A DNA stretch of 14,486 nucleotides from Opitutia bacterium (lineage in GTDB: Bacteria > Verrucomicrobiota > Verrucomicrobiia > Opitutales > UBA953), in NCBI GenBank assembly GCA_947378845.1, contig CANCLQ010000032.1, positions 1 through 14,486 on the forward strand, given 5' to 3'. Positions 1 through 8,080 of this stretch are shown here, one piece after another; the stretch's first letter is position 1; each line of letters opens with the position of its first letter. Made by a program: the position numbers and the translations under genes. The notes beneath the pieces were generated by a model. That model saw nothing but the letters and a program-made list of their open reading frames with translations. It was not told the DNA's origin and did not search any database.

Positions 1-227
1 CCGCCTTGTTCGTGGCGTGGTAAGATCGTGCGAATTTTTTTCGAGCGCGTGAGGCCTTGGTGTAGCTCCATCGAGGCGCCACCTGGGTAGGCAAAAATAG
101 TATCAACCCCGAGGTTTTCTAGGCATCGCACCATGACGTCACAGCCACGCATTTTGACGCCTCCCTTGGCAGCTGAGGCGGAGGGAGGGCGTTTAGATGT
201 TTGGGAGGTGGATTTCTTTTTAGTCAT
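1..227 (-). CDS. ilvB: Acetolactate synthase large subunit, N-terminal 75 codons (runs off the left edge)
   Basis: The enzyme condenses two pyruvates, or pyruvate with 2-ketobutyrate, using thiamine diphosphate (ThDP); this is the first common step of branched-chain amino acid synthesis in the cytoplasm. Only the beginning of the ThDP-binding N-terminal domain is visible. It reads GCDVMVRCLENLGVDTIF, then the family motif AYPGGASMELHQ, then LPRHEQGG. The Glu in RHEQ is the conserved glutamate that activates the ThDP aminopyrimidine. The ATG at 225-227 begins a Lys/Ser/Thr/Pro-rich extension of 25 residues without a clear ribosome-binding site. An in-frame ATG at 150-152 (residue 26) is preceded by AAGGGAGG with 7-nt spacing and would give a start like those of other IlvB/IlvI proteins, so it may be the true start. 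thiD lies 148 bp upstream on the same strand. Other ThDP enzymes (pyruvate oxidase, glyoxylate carboligase) share the fold, but the motif wording fits acetolactate synthase best. Confidence 0.88.
   Translation of the reverse strand, partial: MTKKKSTSQTSKRPPSASAAKGGVKMRGCDVMVRCLENLGVDTIFAYPGGASMELHQGLTRSKKIRTILPRHEQG
160..167 (-). promoter_or_regulatory. Strong Shine-Dalgarno inside the annotated ilvB start
   Basis: On the minus strand AAGGGAGG lies 7 nt before the in-frame ATG at 150-152. The outer ATG at 225-227 has no comparable site; the bases before it read GCCGCCGACC. This favours translation from residue 26, with the Lys/Ser-rich leader being either untranslated or an alternative N-terminus. 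Confidence 0.45.
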
Positions 228-375
228 GGTCGGCGGCAGGGTTTAAACTGCATCGAAGTGGTTAGAAAAGATAGGGAACTAATGGGGGCAAGGGAAATGG
301 AGCGTAGAGGCCTAATTACCACCGAATATTGGCGGTCGGACTTTGCCTCCTACTTATCGAATTACCCCTGTAATT
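228..375 (-). other. thiD-ilvB intergenic region with a small hairpin and an orphan AGGAGG
   Basis: This 148-base gap has no credible gene. On the minus strand it holds a perfect AGGAGG (346-351) with no ATG, GTG or TTG at usable spacing. A hairpin follows at 318-336: ACCGCC, a 7-base loop, GGTGGT, whose stem includes one G-U pair that forms only in minus-strand RNA. No U-run follows the hairpin, so it is not a convincing terminator. No leader peptide rich in Ile, Leu or Val codons was seen, so a classical ilv attenuator is not supported. Confidence 0.4.
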
Positions 376-1170
376 TCAGTGTCTAATTTGATTAGAGCCG
401 CCGACATTGAGAGGCCGTTGCATGCCGTTTTGGAGGTAGGCGTGGGCAGTTTTTACGGCCGTGAGGAGGTCTTCGCCCAAGGCAAGGCGGGCCGTGATGG
501 CAGCCGAAAGGGTGCAGCCACTCCCATGAGTATCAATTTTCTCGAGACGAGTGGCAGTAAACTTTGCGGTACGACCGTCAGGCCAGGCGAGGGTATCGAC
601 TAAGACATTTCCTTTGCCGTGTCCGCCTTTCAGTAAAAAGGGTACTCTGTAAAGTTTGGCCAGTGCGATGGCTTCAGCTTCACACTGCTCGCCGCCATTG
701 ACGGGTCGCCCCAATAAAATCGTCGCCTCATCCAGATTAGGTGTAACCACGGTAGCTAATGGAATGAGTTTAGTTTTTAGCGCTTCAATCGCTGCATCGG
801 ACAGCAGTGTTGCACCGCTTGTTGCGACCATGACTGGATCAATGACGGCAGTGATTTTATTTTTCCTTAGAAATTCCGCCACCGCTTCGACGATTTCTTG
901 ATTAAAAAGCATGCCCGTCTTGAGTGCTTTCGGTGCATAAAAGCTCAAAACTTGTTGGCATTGCTCGATAACAAATGAGGCGGGGGCTGCATGAACGGCG
1001 CTCACGCCTTTAGGATTTTGTGCAGTCAGGCAAGTCACAGCAGTGGTGCCATAAACCCCTTGTGCGGCGAACGTCAGAAGGTCTACTTGCATGCCAGCAC
1101 CCGCTCCACTGTCGGAGCCGGCAATCGTGAGAGCGACGACGCTGGGATTTATGTCTAAATGATTAGTCAT
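376..1170 (-). CDS. thiD: Hydroxymethylpyrimidine / phosphomethylpyrimidine kinase
   Basis: ThiD phosphorylates 4-amino-5-hydroxymethyl-2-methylpyrimidine and then its monophosphate, giving the pyrimidine diphosphate joined to the thiazole in cytoplasmic thiamine synthesis. The 264 residues match the usual length of about 260-270. Ribokinase-fold landmarks occur in order: AGSDSGAGAGMQVD (17-30, substrate side; most ThiD read GSDSGGGAGIQAD), DPVMVATSG (111-119), VTPNLDEA (142-149), KGGH (181-184) and the anion-hole loop THGSGCTLSAAI (214-225). Lys181 and Cys219 fall where the catalytic Lys and Cys of Salmonella ThiD lie. The ATG gives a normal N-terminus of 12 residues before the first strand. 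Its start codon overlaps that of the divergent gene at 1169 by two bases. ilvB follows downstream on the same strand. Single-domain pyridoxal kinases are related, but the motif set fits ThiD better. Confidence 0.95.
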   Translation of the reverse strand: MTNHLDINPSVVALTIAGSDSGAGAGMQVDLLTFAAQGVYGTTAVTCLTAQNPKGVSAVHAAPASFVIEQCQQVLSFYAPKALKTGMLFNQEIVEAVAEFLRKNKITAVIDPVMVATSGATLLSDAAIEALKTKLIPLATVVTPNLDEATILLGRPVNGGEQCEAEAIALAKLYRVPFLLKGGHGKGNVLVDTLAWPDGRTAKFTATRLEKIDTHGSGCTLSAAITARLALGEDLLTAVKTAHAYLQNGMQRPLNVGGSNQIRH

Positions 1171-1624
1171 GATGGTATCACGATATAAAGAAAATATAAT
1201 TGGCAGGGCTAATTACATTGTTGAGAATGTTTTACCCGCAATCTGTGCTTCCTCACAACCTTTGAATCATCCCCATCCAGAAAACAGACAAAGGCACTAC
1301 ATTTCTGCAGATGCCTTGCTTGCTTTAGAGCGTTTGGTGATCGGCCGAGAGTGTAACGCATTTGATCGCTTCACAACCGAGCGAAAGTCTCTCGCTTATT
1401 CAGAATTAATCCGTCTGGGCTTAATTATGGGCACCATCACCGAGACACCCGGAAGAAGTTACCCTGAAGTGGTAGTTCGTGGTGTCACTACGGCAGGGAA
1501 TAAAGTGTATCAAAACCACGAGCGGGATGCTGGCGAATCCAACCTAGGTTTACGTTCAGCATTTATCGGTGTTATTTTGCTCATAATTGTAGCGATTATA
1601 ATTTTAGCAATTCGCAGAGGCTAA
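1169..1624 (+). CDS. Unrecognised protein with a C-terminal membrane anchor
   Basis: I do not recognise this family. The 151 residues end in one strongly hydrophobic segment (about 131-148, Ile/Leu/Val-rich) followed by Arg-Arg-Gly. This is the pattern of a single-pass, tail-anchored protein with its bulk in the cytoplasm. Residues 44-116 look weakly like a winged-helix domain: helices around LLALERL and LAYSELIRLGLI, then a hairpin-like stretch ending VTTAGNKVYQ, which recalls the end of the wing in many wHTH proteins. This resemblance is inference. Only ATG codons at 1169 and 1172 open the frame, and a stop lies at 1160. The first overlaps the divergent thiD start codon and neither has a Shine-Dalgarno. 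A perfect TATAAT at 1195-1200 and an in-frame TTG at 1259 make a later start possible; that form would keep the putative domain and the anchor. GC is about 46%, somewhat below purL. Confidence 0.6.
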   Translation: MMVSRYKENIIGRANYIVENVLPAICASSQPLNHPHPENRQRHYISADALLALERLVIGRECNAFDRFTTERKSLAYSELIRLGLIMGTITETPGRSYPEVVVRGVTTAGNKVYQNHERDAGESNLGLRSAFIGVILLIIVAIIILAIRRG

Positions 1625-1650
1625 GCATAGCCTTTGAAGTGGTGGCGCTG

Positions 1651-1667
1651 GCCGCCTGTACGGTGGC
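1651..1667 (+). terminator. Possible weak terminator after the tail-anchored gene
   Basis: GCCGCC, loop TGTAC, GGTGGC forms a 6-bp stem whose one G-U pair is allowed in plus-strand RNA. It lies 26 bases after the stop at 1624 and is followed by TAGATTTACTAAC, which is only moderately U-rich. Termination is therefore uncertain. An overlapping alternative fold (GGCG/CGCC, 1644-1656) is also possible. Confidence 0.3.
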
Positions 1668-1726
1668 TAGATTTACTAACAAATGATAGTTTAGTATCGT
1701 CCTCCCGCCTAAAAATCCGACAAGGT

Positions 1727-1732
1727 AAGGGG
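1727..1732 (+). promoter_or_regulatory. purL ribosome-binding site
   Basis: AAGGGG lies 5 nt before the ATG at 1738. It is one of the few clear Shine-Dalgarno sites in the window and fixes the purL start. The 113-base gap upstream shows no convincing -35/-10 pair at normal spacing. Confidence 0.55.
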
Positions 1733-1737
1733 AATTC

Positions 1738-4700
1738 ATGAAACGCCTTTTTGTCGAAAAAAAGTCCGCCTTTCGGTCAGAGGCCGAAGCGTTATTGCGC
1801 GACCTCAGCGAATCACTTCGCCTGACGGGATTACGCTCGGTCCGCATTTTACAGCGTTATGATATCGAAGGTGCTTCCGAAGCTTCCGTTTTACAGGCAG
1901 TGCCCACAGTTTTTGCTGAGCCGCCAGTCGATGATGTCTACCATGAGAATTTTCCATTCGCTGCTGATGAAGTGGCTTTCGGGGTAGAGTATTTGCCTGG
2001 TCAATTCGACCAGCGGGCTGACTCAGCTGCACAATGTTTACAAATCGTCGGTGGTGGCGATCGCCCTACGGTTGCAGCGGCTCGCGTCTTCGTGCTTACG
2101 GGGAAACTTTCCGCAGAAGATGTTAAGAAAATAAAATCTTATTTAATTAATCCGGTCGATTCACGTGAGGCGACACTCGTGAAGCCTGAGTCCTTACGTC
2201 GTGCTGCGCCGACTCCGGCCGCCGTGGTTTCAATTAAAGATTTTCTCAACAAGTCAGCCAGTGAACTTGTGGCACTTCGTAAAGAGCTGGGCTTAGCGAT
2301 GTCGGATGCCGACCTAGTTTTCTGCCAGAAATATTTCCGTGATGAAGCAAAGCGCGAACCCACGCTGACCGAGATTAAGTTGCTCGACACCTATTGGTCC
2401 GACCACTGCCGCCACACTACTTTCTTGGCAGAATTAACTGCGGTAGAATTTGAACCCTCGCCATTATTGGAGCCATTCCGATTAGCCTGGGAGCGTTACC
2501 AGCAAGTGCGTCTCGGTTTGAATCGTCAGGGTAAGCCCATCTGCTTAATGGACATTGCGACGATTGGTGGACGTGAATTGAAGCACCGCGGTATCTTAGA
2601 CGACATGGAAGATTCCGAAGAGGTGAATGCGGCTTCAATTGTCGTCCCGGTCGAGATCGATGGAAAGATCCAAGAGTGGTTAGTGATGTTTAAAAACGAA
2701 ACGCACAATCACCCAACAGAAATTGAACCATTTGGCGGTGCGGCTACTTGTCTTGGCGGAGCCATCCGCGATCCGCTTTCGGGTCGTTCCTATGTCTATC
2801 AAGCAATGCGTGTGACAGGTGCAGCTAATCCACTGACTCCATACGAACAGACTTTACCTGGTAAGTTGCCACAGCGCAAAATTACCACGGGTGCAGCGGC
2901 TGGTTATTCATCTTACGGCAATCAAATCGGTTTAGCGACAGGCTTAGTATCTGAACACTATCATCCAGGATATATCGCTAAGCGGATGGAAATTGGTGCT
3001 GTTGTTGCAGCAGGTCCACGTGACTGCGTACGACGCGAAGTTCCGGCTCCAGGCGATGTGATTGTGTTAGTCGGCGGACGTACGGGCCGCGACGGCGTAG
3101 GCGGTGCCACGGGTTCATCGAAAGAACATACCGAAACTGCACTCCAGAATTCGGCCGAAGTGCAGAAGGGCGATGCTCCAACCGAACGTAAACTGCAGCG
3201 TTTATTCCGCGATCCGTCCGTCAGTAAATTGATCAAACGTTGTAATGACTTTGGTGCAGGCGGCGTATCGGTTGCGATTGGCGAACTCGCTCCATCGCTG
3301 CATGTGCATCTGGATCGCGTGCCATTAAAATATGACGGCCTCGACGGAACCGAAATTGCACTTTCTGAATCACAAGAGCGCATGGCCGTGGTGCTCGAGC
3401 CGAAGGACGTACCAGCATTTTTAGCCGCAGCTAAAAGAGAAAATCTCGAAGGCGTACAGGTGGCCGATGTTACCGATACGGGTCGACTCGTTATGGAATG
3501 GCGCGGGCAGCGCGTTGTGGATATCGCACGTGATTTTCTGGACACTAATGGCGTGACGCAAACGGCTACGGCAAAAGTCCAAGCCCCTGATGCGAGTAAA
3601 AATCCTTTCCAGGCTGTTTCTCAATCCGTTGCTGCTGACGATTTAATTAAAGCGGTTTCGTTGCTTCCGAATGTAGCGCAACGTGGTTTAGTTGAGCGTT
3701 TCGACGCATCCATCGGCGCGAACACGGTTCTGCATCCATTTGGTGGCCTTACGCAGAGCACGCCTCAAGAAGCGATGGCGGCAAAATTGCCTGTACTCAA
3801 TGGTGAGACGGATGTGTGTACGATTATGTCCTATGGGTTTAATCCTGAGGTCGCACAATGGTCGCCGGGTCATGGTGCCGTCTGCGCAGTGGTTGAGTCG
3901 CTTGCACGTCTGACTGCAGCGGGTGGAAACCCAGCCCGCGCTCGCCTTACTCTTCAGGAATATTTCGAAAAGCTCGGACAAGACCCGAAGCGTTGGGGCA
4001 AACCGTTGGTCGCATTACTCGGTGCTTTAGAGGCGCAACTTGAATTCGGCACAGCAGCCATCGGCGGTAAGGATAGTATGTCAGGTTCGTTTAAGGATCT
4101 CGATGTGCCGCCGACACTTGTTTCGTTTGCGATTGTGCCAGGCAAAGCAACGGAAGTGATTTCCGCTGAATTTAAACAAGCAGGTTCGACCATTGTTGTG
4201 GTTGATGTGCCACGTACCGCAGCACAACTACCCGATTTAAAAATCGCCCGTGAAAGATTGGCGGCCGTGTATGCTTTAATTAAGGCGGGTAAGGTTCGAG
4301 CGGCGGCGGCAGTTAGGCAGGGTGGAGTTGGTCATGCACTCGTGCGTATGTCGTTTGGCAATCGCATCGGCGTGTCACTTAACGCTGCACCTACTTCTGA
4401 TTTTTTAATTCCATCATACGGCTCCTTAGTGCTCGAAGTCGCATCGGTGTCGGACCTTGGTGGATTACCTCACCGTGTTTTAGGTAAGACTACAGCGCAA
4501 ACGGATATCACATGGCCTGGCGTTGTTGTTTCTATCGAAAAACTCTTAGCCGCTCACGAAGGCGTACTCGAATCGGTTTTCCCAACACGTGCGAAAGAGC
4601 CAGAGGGTTCACCAACAGTGATTTCTTTTGCGGTGCGCTCCGGGTTGAAGCCTAAGGCCAAGGTGGCACGTCCGCGTGTCATTATTCCAGTCTTCCCTGG

Positions 4701-5466
4701 AAGTAATTGTGAGTACGATACCGCACGTGCCTTCCGTCAGGCTGGTGCCGAACCTGAAATATTAGTCTTAAGAAATTTAGATGGCAGCGGACTATCGGAA
4801 TCGCTTCAAGCCTTGGCTGAAGCGATCAAGCGTTCTCAAATCTTAATGATTCCAGGAGGTTTCTCGGCTGGGGATGAGCCTGATGGATCAGGTAAATTTA
4901 TCGCAGCGGTGTTTAAGTCACCAATTGTTCGTGATGCCACGATGGATCTTTTGAAATCGCGCGATGGTTTAGCGCTGGGTATCTGTAACGGATTCCAAGC
5001 ACTGATTAAACTCGGCCTCGTTCCTTTCGGTGAAATACGCGATGTCGATGCGCAAGCTCCAACACTTTTCCATAACCGAATTGCACGACACATTTCACGT
5101 TACGCTCACACTCGCGTCGCTTCAGTGAAATCGCCTTGGCTGTCGCGCTTGGAAGTCGGTCAGGTTTATAACATTCCGCTCTCTCACGGTGAAGGCCGAT
5201 TCACCGCCTCGCCTGAAGTGATTGCTGAGTTGTCGCGCCAGGGGCAAATCGCTTTCCAATACTGTGACGCCACGGGCGTGCCTTCGAACGCAATCGAATT
5301 TAATCCAAATGGATCTGCCCAAGCTATCGAAGGTATCACAAGTCCGTGTGGTCGAGTGCTGGGCAAGATGGGACATAGCGAACGTCGTGGTGCGAATGTC
5401 GCTAAAAATATTCCTGGAAATAAATTCCAGGAATTATTCGAAGGCGGCGTGGATTACTTTAAGTAA
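1738..5466 (+). CDS. purL: Phosphoribosylformylglycinamidine (FGAM) synthase, single-chain form
   Basis: PurL makes FGAM from FGAR, ATP and glutamine in step four of de novo purine synthesis, in the cytoplasm. At 1242 residues it is the large one-chain form that carries synthetase and glutaminase together, so no purS or purQ is needed. The wording (opening RLFVEKK, then EYLPGQFDQRADSA, INPVDSREA, LDTYWSDHCRHTTF) matches the clade known from Clostridia, streptococci and Bacteroides rather than the E. coli type. Landmarks: an N-terminal PurS-like and linker region (about 1-200), the first synthetase half with NETHNHPT at 320-327, GGVGGATGSSKEHT-like and FGAGGVSVAIGE stretches, the second half with IGGKDSMSGSF, and a class I glutaminase from about residue 980 (PVFPGSNCEYD). 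Its triad is Cys1083 (LGICNGFQ), His1150 and Glu1152 (SHGEGRF). The gene looks intact and stands alone. It converges on phr with 19 bases between stops. Confidence 0.97.
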   Translation: MKRLFVEKKSAFRSEAEALLRDLSESLRLTGLRSVRILQRYDIEGASEASVLQAVPTVFAEPPVDDVYHENFPFAADEVAFGVEYLPGQFDQRADSAAQCLQIVGGGDRPTVAAARVFVLTGKLSAEDVKKIKSYLINPVDSREATLVKPESLRRAAPTPAAVVSIKDFLNKSASELVALRKELGLAMSDADLVFCQKYFRDEAKREPTLTEIKLLDTYWSDHCRHTTFLAELTAVEFEPSPLLEPFRLAWERYQQVRLGLNRQGKPICLMDIATIGGRELKHRGILDDMEDSEEVNAASIVVPVEIDGKIQEWLVMFKNETHNHPTEIEPFGGAATCLGGAIRDPLSGRSYVYQAMRVTGAANPLTPYEQTLPGKLPQRKITTGAAAGYSSYGNQIGLATGLVSEHYHPGYIAKRMEIGAVVAAGPRDCVRREVPAPGDVIVLVGGRTGRDGVGGATGSSKEHTETALQNSAEVQKGDAPTERKLQRLFRDPSVSKLIKRCNDFGAGGVSVAIGELAPSLHVHLDRVPLKYDGLDGTEIALSESQERMAVVLEPKDVPAFLAAAKRENLEGVQVADVTDTGRLVMEWRGQRVVDIARDFLDTNGVTQTATAKVQAPDASKNPFQAVSQSVAADDLIKAVSLLPNVAQRGLVERFDASIGANTVLHPFGGLTQSTPQEAMAAKLPVLNGETDVCTIMSYGFNPEVAQWSPGHGAVCAVVESLARLTAAGGNPARARLTLQEYFEKLGQDPKRWGKPLVALLGALEAQLEFGTAAIGGKDSMSGSFKDLDVPPTLVSFAIVPGKATEVISAEFKQAGSTIVVVDVPRTAAQLPDLKIARERLAAVYALIKAGKVRAAAAVRQGGVGHALVRMSFGNRIGVSLNAAPTSDFLIPSYGSLVLEVASVSDLGGLPHRVLGKTTAQTDITWPGVVVSIEKLLAAHEGVLESVFPTRAKEPEGSPTVISFAVRSGLKPKAKVARPRVIIPVFPGSNCEYDTARAFRQAGAEPEILVLRNLDGSGLSESLQALAEAIKRSQILMIPGGFSAGDEPDGSGKFIAAVFKSPIVRDATMDLLKSRDGLALGICNGFQALIKLGLVPFGEIRDVDAQAPTLFHNRIARHISRYAHTRVASVKSPWLSRLEVGQVYNIPLSHGEGRFTASPEVIAELSRQGQIAFQYCDATGVPSNAIEFNPNGSAQAIEGITSPCGRVLGKMGHSERRGANVAKNIPGNKFQELFEGGVDYFK

Positions 5467-5485
5467 TCTCTATTCACGGCCTGCT

Positions 5486-6937
5486 TTAGGACCTAAGCTT
5501 CTTGAATGCTTCGAGTGCCCGATCGCGACCTTCGGTGAGGCCGATTGCAGGTCGGGGATAGTCGACGCCAAGGGTCACGCCGGCGGCCTTTAAGACTTCT
5601 GCTGGGGCCTCCCAGGGCTTGTGAATCCACTCGGCTGGCATCTTGGCTAACTCGGGCACGTACTGCCTTACAAAGGAGCCTTGTGGATCAAACTTTTCAC
5701 CCTGCAGAACAGGATTAAAGACGCGGAAGTATGGTGCGGCGTCGGCACCACAACCGCCCGCCCACTGCCAGCCGAGAGTGTTAGAGGCGAGGTCGGCATC
5801 GACAAGCGTATCCCAGAACCATGCCGCACCCGATTGCCAGGGTTGGAGTAAATGTTTCACGAGTACGGATGCTGCAATCATGCGCACGCGATTATGTTGC
5901 CAGCCGGTTTGCCAGAGTTGTCGCATGCCAGCATCAACAATAGGGAACCCCGTTTTTCCTTTTTGCCACGCACGAACCAGTTTGGCGTCGGGTGCCCAAG
6001 GGAAATTATCAAACTCGGCACGCAAAGCTTTTTCAGGTGTATGATTAAAATGATGAAGAAGGTGATACCCGAATTCACGCCAGCCGATTTCGGCAATGTA
6101 ACGCTCACCGCTTTTGGTTTCAGCGTGGGGTGAAGCTTTAACTGCAGTATAAATTTCGAGCGGCGAGATCTGTCCAAAGTGTAAATAGGGGGACAGTCGA
6201 GAAGTGCCGTCTAATTCGGGGATATCTCGAGCGGTATTATAATCTTTGACGGGTGCTGAAATGAAATCCTTCAGCCGCTTTTCTGCTCCTGCGCGTGTTG
6301 GAGTCCAGAAAGTGCGCATTTGGGTGTCCCACTTAATTTTTGGGAGTAATTTAAGTGAATCAACCGACTCGGTAGTAATATTACGTACAGTTCCATCCAG
6401 TTTTTTAGGGGCTTTGGTGGGTGTGCCGAATTTTAAGTTCGCTAAACAATTTTTCCAAAACGGCGTAAAGACCTGGAATGGATTGCCTGAGAGATTTTTA
6501 ATTCGATGCGGTTCGTGAAGCAGTGAGCCGTTGTATGATTCAACTTTAAGTCCTGCATTCCGCAGAGCCGTTTTTATTTTAGTATCTCGTTCGACGATTA
6601 ACGGTTCGTAGCGACGATTCCAAACGACTTGAGTAGCAGCTGACTCCTTAACCAGATTTTGTAGTTCTTCTAGACTGTCTCCTGAACGAATGATGAGTGA
6701 GGCGCCGGTCTTGCTGAATTGTTCGGATAGATCGATGAGGGCGTAGTGTAGCCACCAGAGTGTGGCACCACCTGGCGCCCAATGTCCTTCCGATTTAATA
6801 TCATGAATATAAACGGGAATGACTTCGCCGCCCGCTTCGATGGCTGCCTGTAGTGCGGGGTTGTCGGCCAGACGAAGGTCTTGTCGCAGCCAGACGATGG
6901 TGGGGGCAGGTGCCATGGGTTTACCTTGGGAAGCCAT
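5486..6937 (-). CDS. phr: Deoxyribodipyrimidine photolyase (class I, CPD type)
   Basis: This FAD enzyme uses blue or near-UV light to split cyclobutane pyrimidine dimers in DNA. The 483 residues comprise an N-terminal antenna-binding Rossmann domain (TIVWLRQDLRL at 13-23) and a helical FAD domain (TSRLSPYLHFGQIS, 245-258). By alignment with E. coli PhrB, the electron-transfer Trp triad is complete (W324, W367, W390). Asn386 next to flavin N5 and the Asp380/Asp382 pair are present, as are Glu283 and Trp286 of the dimer-binding pocket. This favours a working CPD photolyase over a signalling cryptochrome. The first ATG has AGGTGG only 3 nt upstream. Met8 (ATG at 6914-6916) has AAGG 7 nt upstream and gives a more typical N-terminus, so it may be the real start. 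The M42 peptidase gene ends 42 bp upstream on the same strand, so co-transcription is likely. Confidence 0.95.
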   Translation of the reverse strand: MASQGKPMAPAPTIVWLRQDLRLADNPALQAAIEAGGEVIPVYIHDIKSEGHWAPGGATLWWLHYALIDLSEQFSKTGASLIIRSGDSLEELQNLVKESAATQVVWNRRYEPLIVERDTKIKTALRNAGLKVESYNGSLLHEPHRIKNLSGNPFQVFTPFWKNCLANLKFGTPTKAPKKLDGTVRNITTESVDSLKLLPKIKWDTQMRTFWTPTRAGAEKRLKDFISAPVKDYNTARDIPELDGTSRLSPYLHFGQISPLEIYTAVKASPHAETKSGERYIAEIGWREFGYHLLHHFNHTPEKALRAEFDNFPWAPDAKLVRAWQKGKTGFPIVDAGMRQLWQTGWQHNRVRMIAASVLVKHLLQPWQSGAAWFWDTLVDADLASNTLGWQWAGGCGADAAPYFRVFNPVLQGEKFDPQGSFVRQYVPELAKMPAEWIHKPWEAPAEVLKAAGVTLGVDYPRPAIGLTEGRDRALEAFKKLRS

Positions 6938-6979
6938 TGGCCACCTGCAAACCCGTAACGCACTTTTCCGCTCCGTCTT

Positions 6980-8059
6980 TTACCAAGCGTAACTTTGGTT
7001 CTTCTTAACTTGTGTGGCGAACTCTACGAGCAATTGAACGCATTGTTCGACGACAGCGAGGTCGACCACTTCGCCTGGGGTGTGCATGTAACGAAGGGGG
7101 ATGGAAACCAGTCCGCAGGCGACGCCGCCATTAGCCATTTGAATAGCCCGAGCATCGGTGCCGGTGGGGCGCGATTCGGCTGCGATTTGATAGGGGATAC
7201 CAATCGATTCCGCGGCTGCTACCATTTGGTCGAAGACCAGAGGGCTGATATTCGGGCCACGGCTAATGATTGGGCCTCCAGATAAAGTGAAGCGACCAAA
7301 CTTACGATTGTCGGCATCGGGGTGATCGGTGGCGTGACCGACGTCGACGGTAATGGATACTTGTGGGTTGATGCCTTGTGCGGCGACTTGAGCTCCGCGC
7401 GTTCCAATCTCCTCTTGGGTCGTGGCGACAGAGACCACTCGGGCAACGAGGTTCGTTTCTTTGGAGAGGCGACGAAATGCTTCCATGCAGACGTAGGCTC
7501 CGGCTTTATCATCGAAGGCACGCGCTACGCCGATAGAGCCGCGAAGAATTTCTGGACCGTCTGCATAAATAGCGGGGTCGCCGATGCGAACGATATTGAG
7601 TGCGTCGGTTCGGCTTGTGACGCCGATATCAATCCACATGTCGTGACGTTCAGGTACACGCTTGCGATCTTCAGGTGAAAGAAGGTGAACGGCACGTTTA
7701 CCCGTGACTCCGAGAATAGGGCCGTTGCGAGTGAGAATATGTACGCGTCGACCAGAAGGGATGACGTGGTCGTGTCCGCCTAAGAATTCAAAATATAAAA
7801 AACCTTTATCATCTACATGCGAAATAATCAGACCGATTTCGTCGATGTGTCCGGCGAACATCAAAGTGGGCCCGCCTTTGCCTTTGAGTTCGGCGATGCG
7901 ATTTCCAAGAGTATCTTTGCGGTATTGATCGGCAAAGCGTTCGACGTTTTCATCGATCACTGCTTGTGCAGCGAACTCGTGTCCCGTCGGAGATTTCGCT
8001 TCAAGGAGGGCGAGCAGGAAATCAGGAAAGTTGTGTGAGGATGCAGACTTTTTGGCCAT
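6980..8059 (-). CDS. M42 family metallopeptidase (FrvX/glutamyl aminopeptidase-like)
   Basis: This is a cytoplasmic di-zinc (or cobalt) aminopeptidase of the tetrahedral (TET) type, which trims residues from peptides released by proteases. The 359 residues match the family. The metal ligands can be placed: His71 and Asp73 (AGHIDEIG), bridging Asp183 (AFDDKAG), Glu216/Glu217 (TTQEEIGTRGA, with the catalytic base), Asp239 (VDVGHATD) and His326 (RYMHTPGEVV). No signal peptide is seen. The substrate cannot be told from sequence: glutamyl-, leucyl- and lysyl-aminopeptidases, and proteins misnamed endoglucanase M, share this fold. There is no clear Shine-Dalgarno. TTGTGT and TATGAC, 16 bp apart, lie just upstream and would start the transcript almost at the ATG. 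A strong terminator of the preceding unit lies immediately upstream, so this gene and phr form their own unit. Confidence 0.93.
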   Translation of the reverse strand: MAKKSASSHNFPDFLLALLEAKSPTGHEFAAQAVIDENVERFADQYRKDTLGNRIAELKGKGGPTLMFAGHIDEIGLIISHVDDKGFLYFEFLGGHDHVIPSGRRVHILTRNGPILGVTGKRAVHLLSPEDRKRVPERHDMWIDIGVTSRTDALNIVRIGDPAIYADGPEILRGSIGVARAFDDKAGAYVCMEAFRRLSKETNLVARVVSVATTQEEIGTRGAQVAAQGINPQVSITVDVGHATDHPDADNRKFGRFTLSGGPIISRGPNISPLVFDQMVAAAESIGIPYQIAAESRPTGTDARAIQMANGGVACGLVSIPLRYMHTPGEVVDLAVVEQCVQLLVEFATQVKKNQSYAW

Positions 8060-8080
8060 GGCTCAGTCATAGGGTGAGCC

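Noticed and set aside
228..375. Branched-chain amino acid attenuator before ilvB
   Set aside because: No short frame rich in Ile, Leu or Val codons and no terminator U-run is present.
2961..3545. 194-codon open frame opposite purL
   Set aside because: It is antisense to the conserved PurL core and has a Ser/Arg/Thr-rich composition typical of a shadow frame.
5478..5493. Bulged hairpin at the purL/phr convergent ends as a bidirectional terminator
   Set aside because: The stem is only five pairs with a bulge, and no T-run follows on either side.
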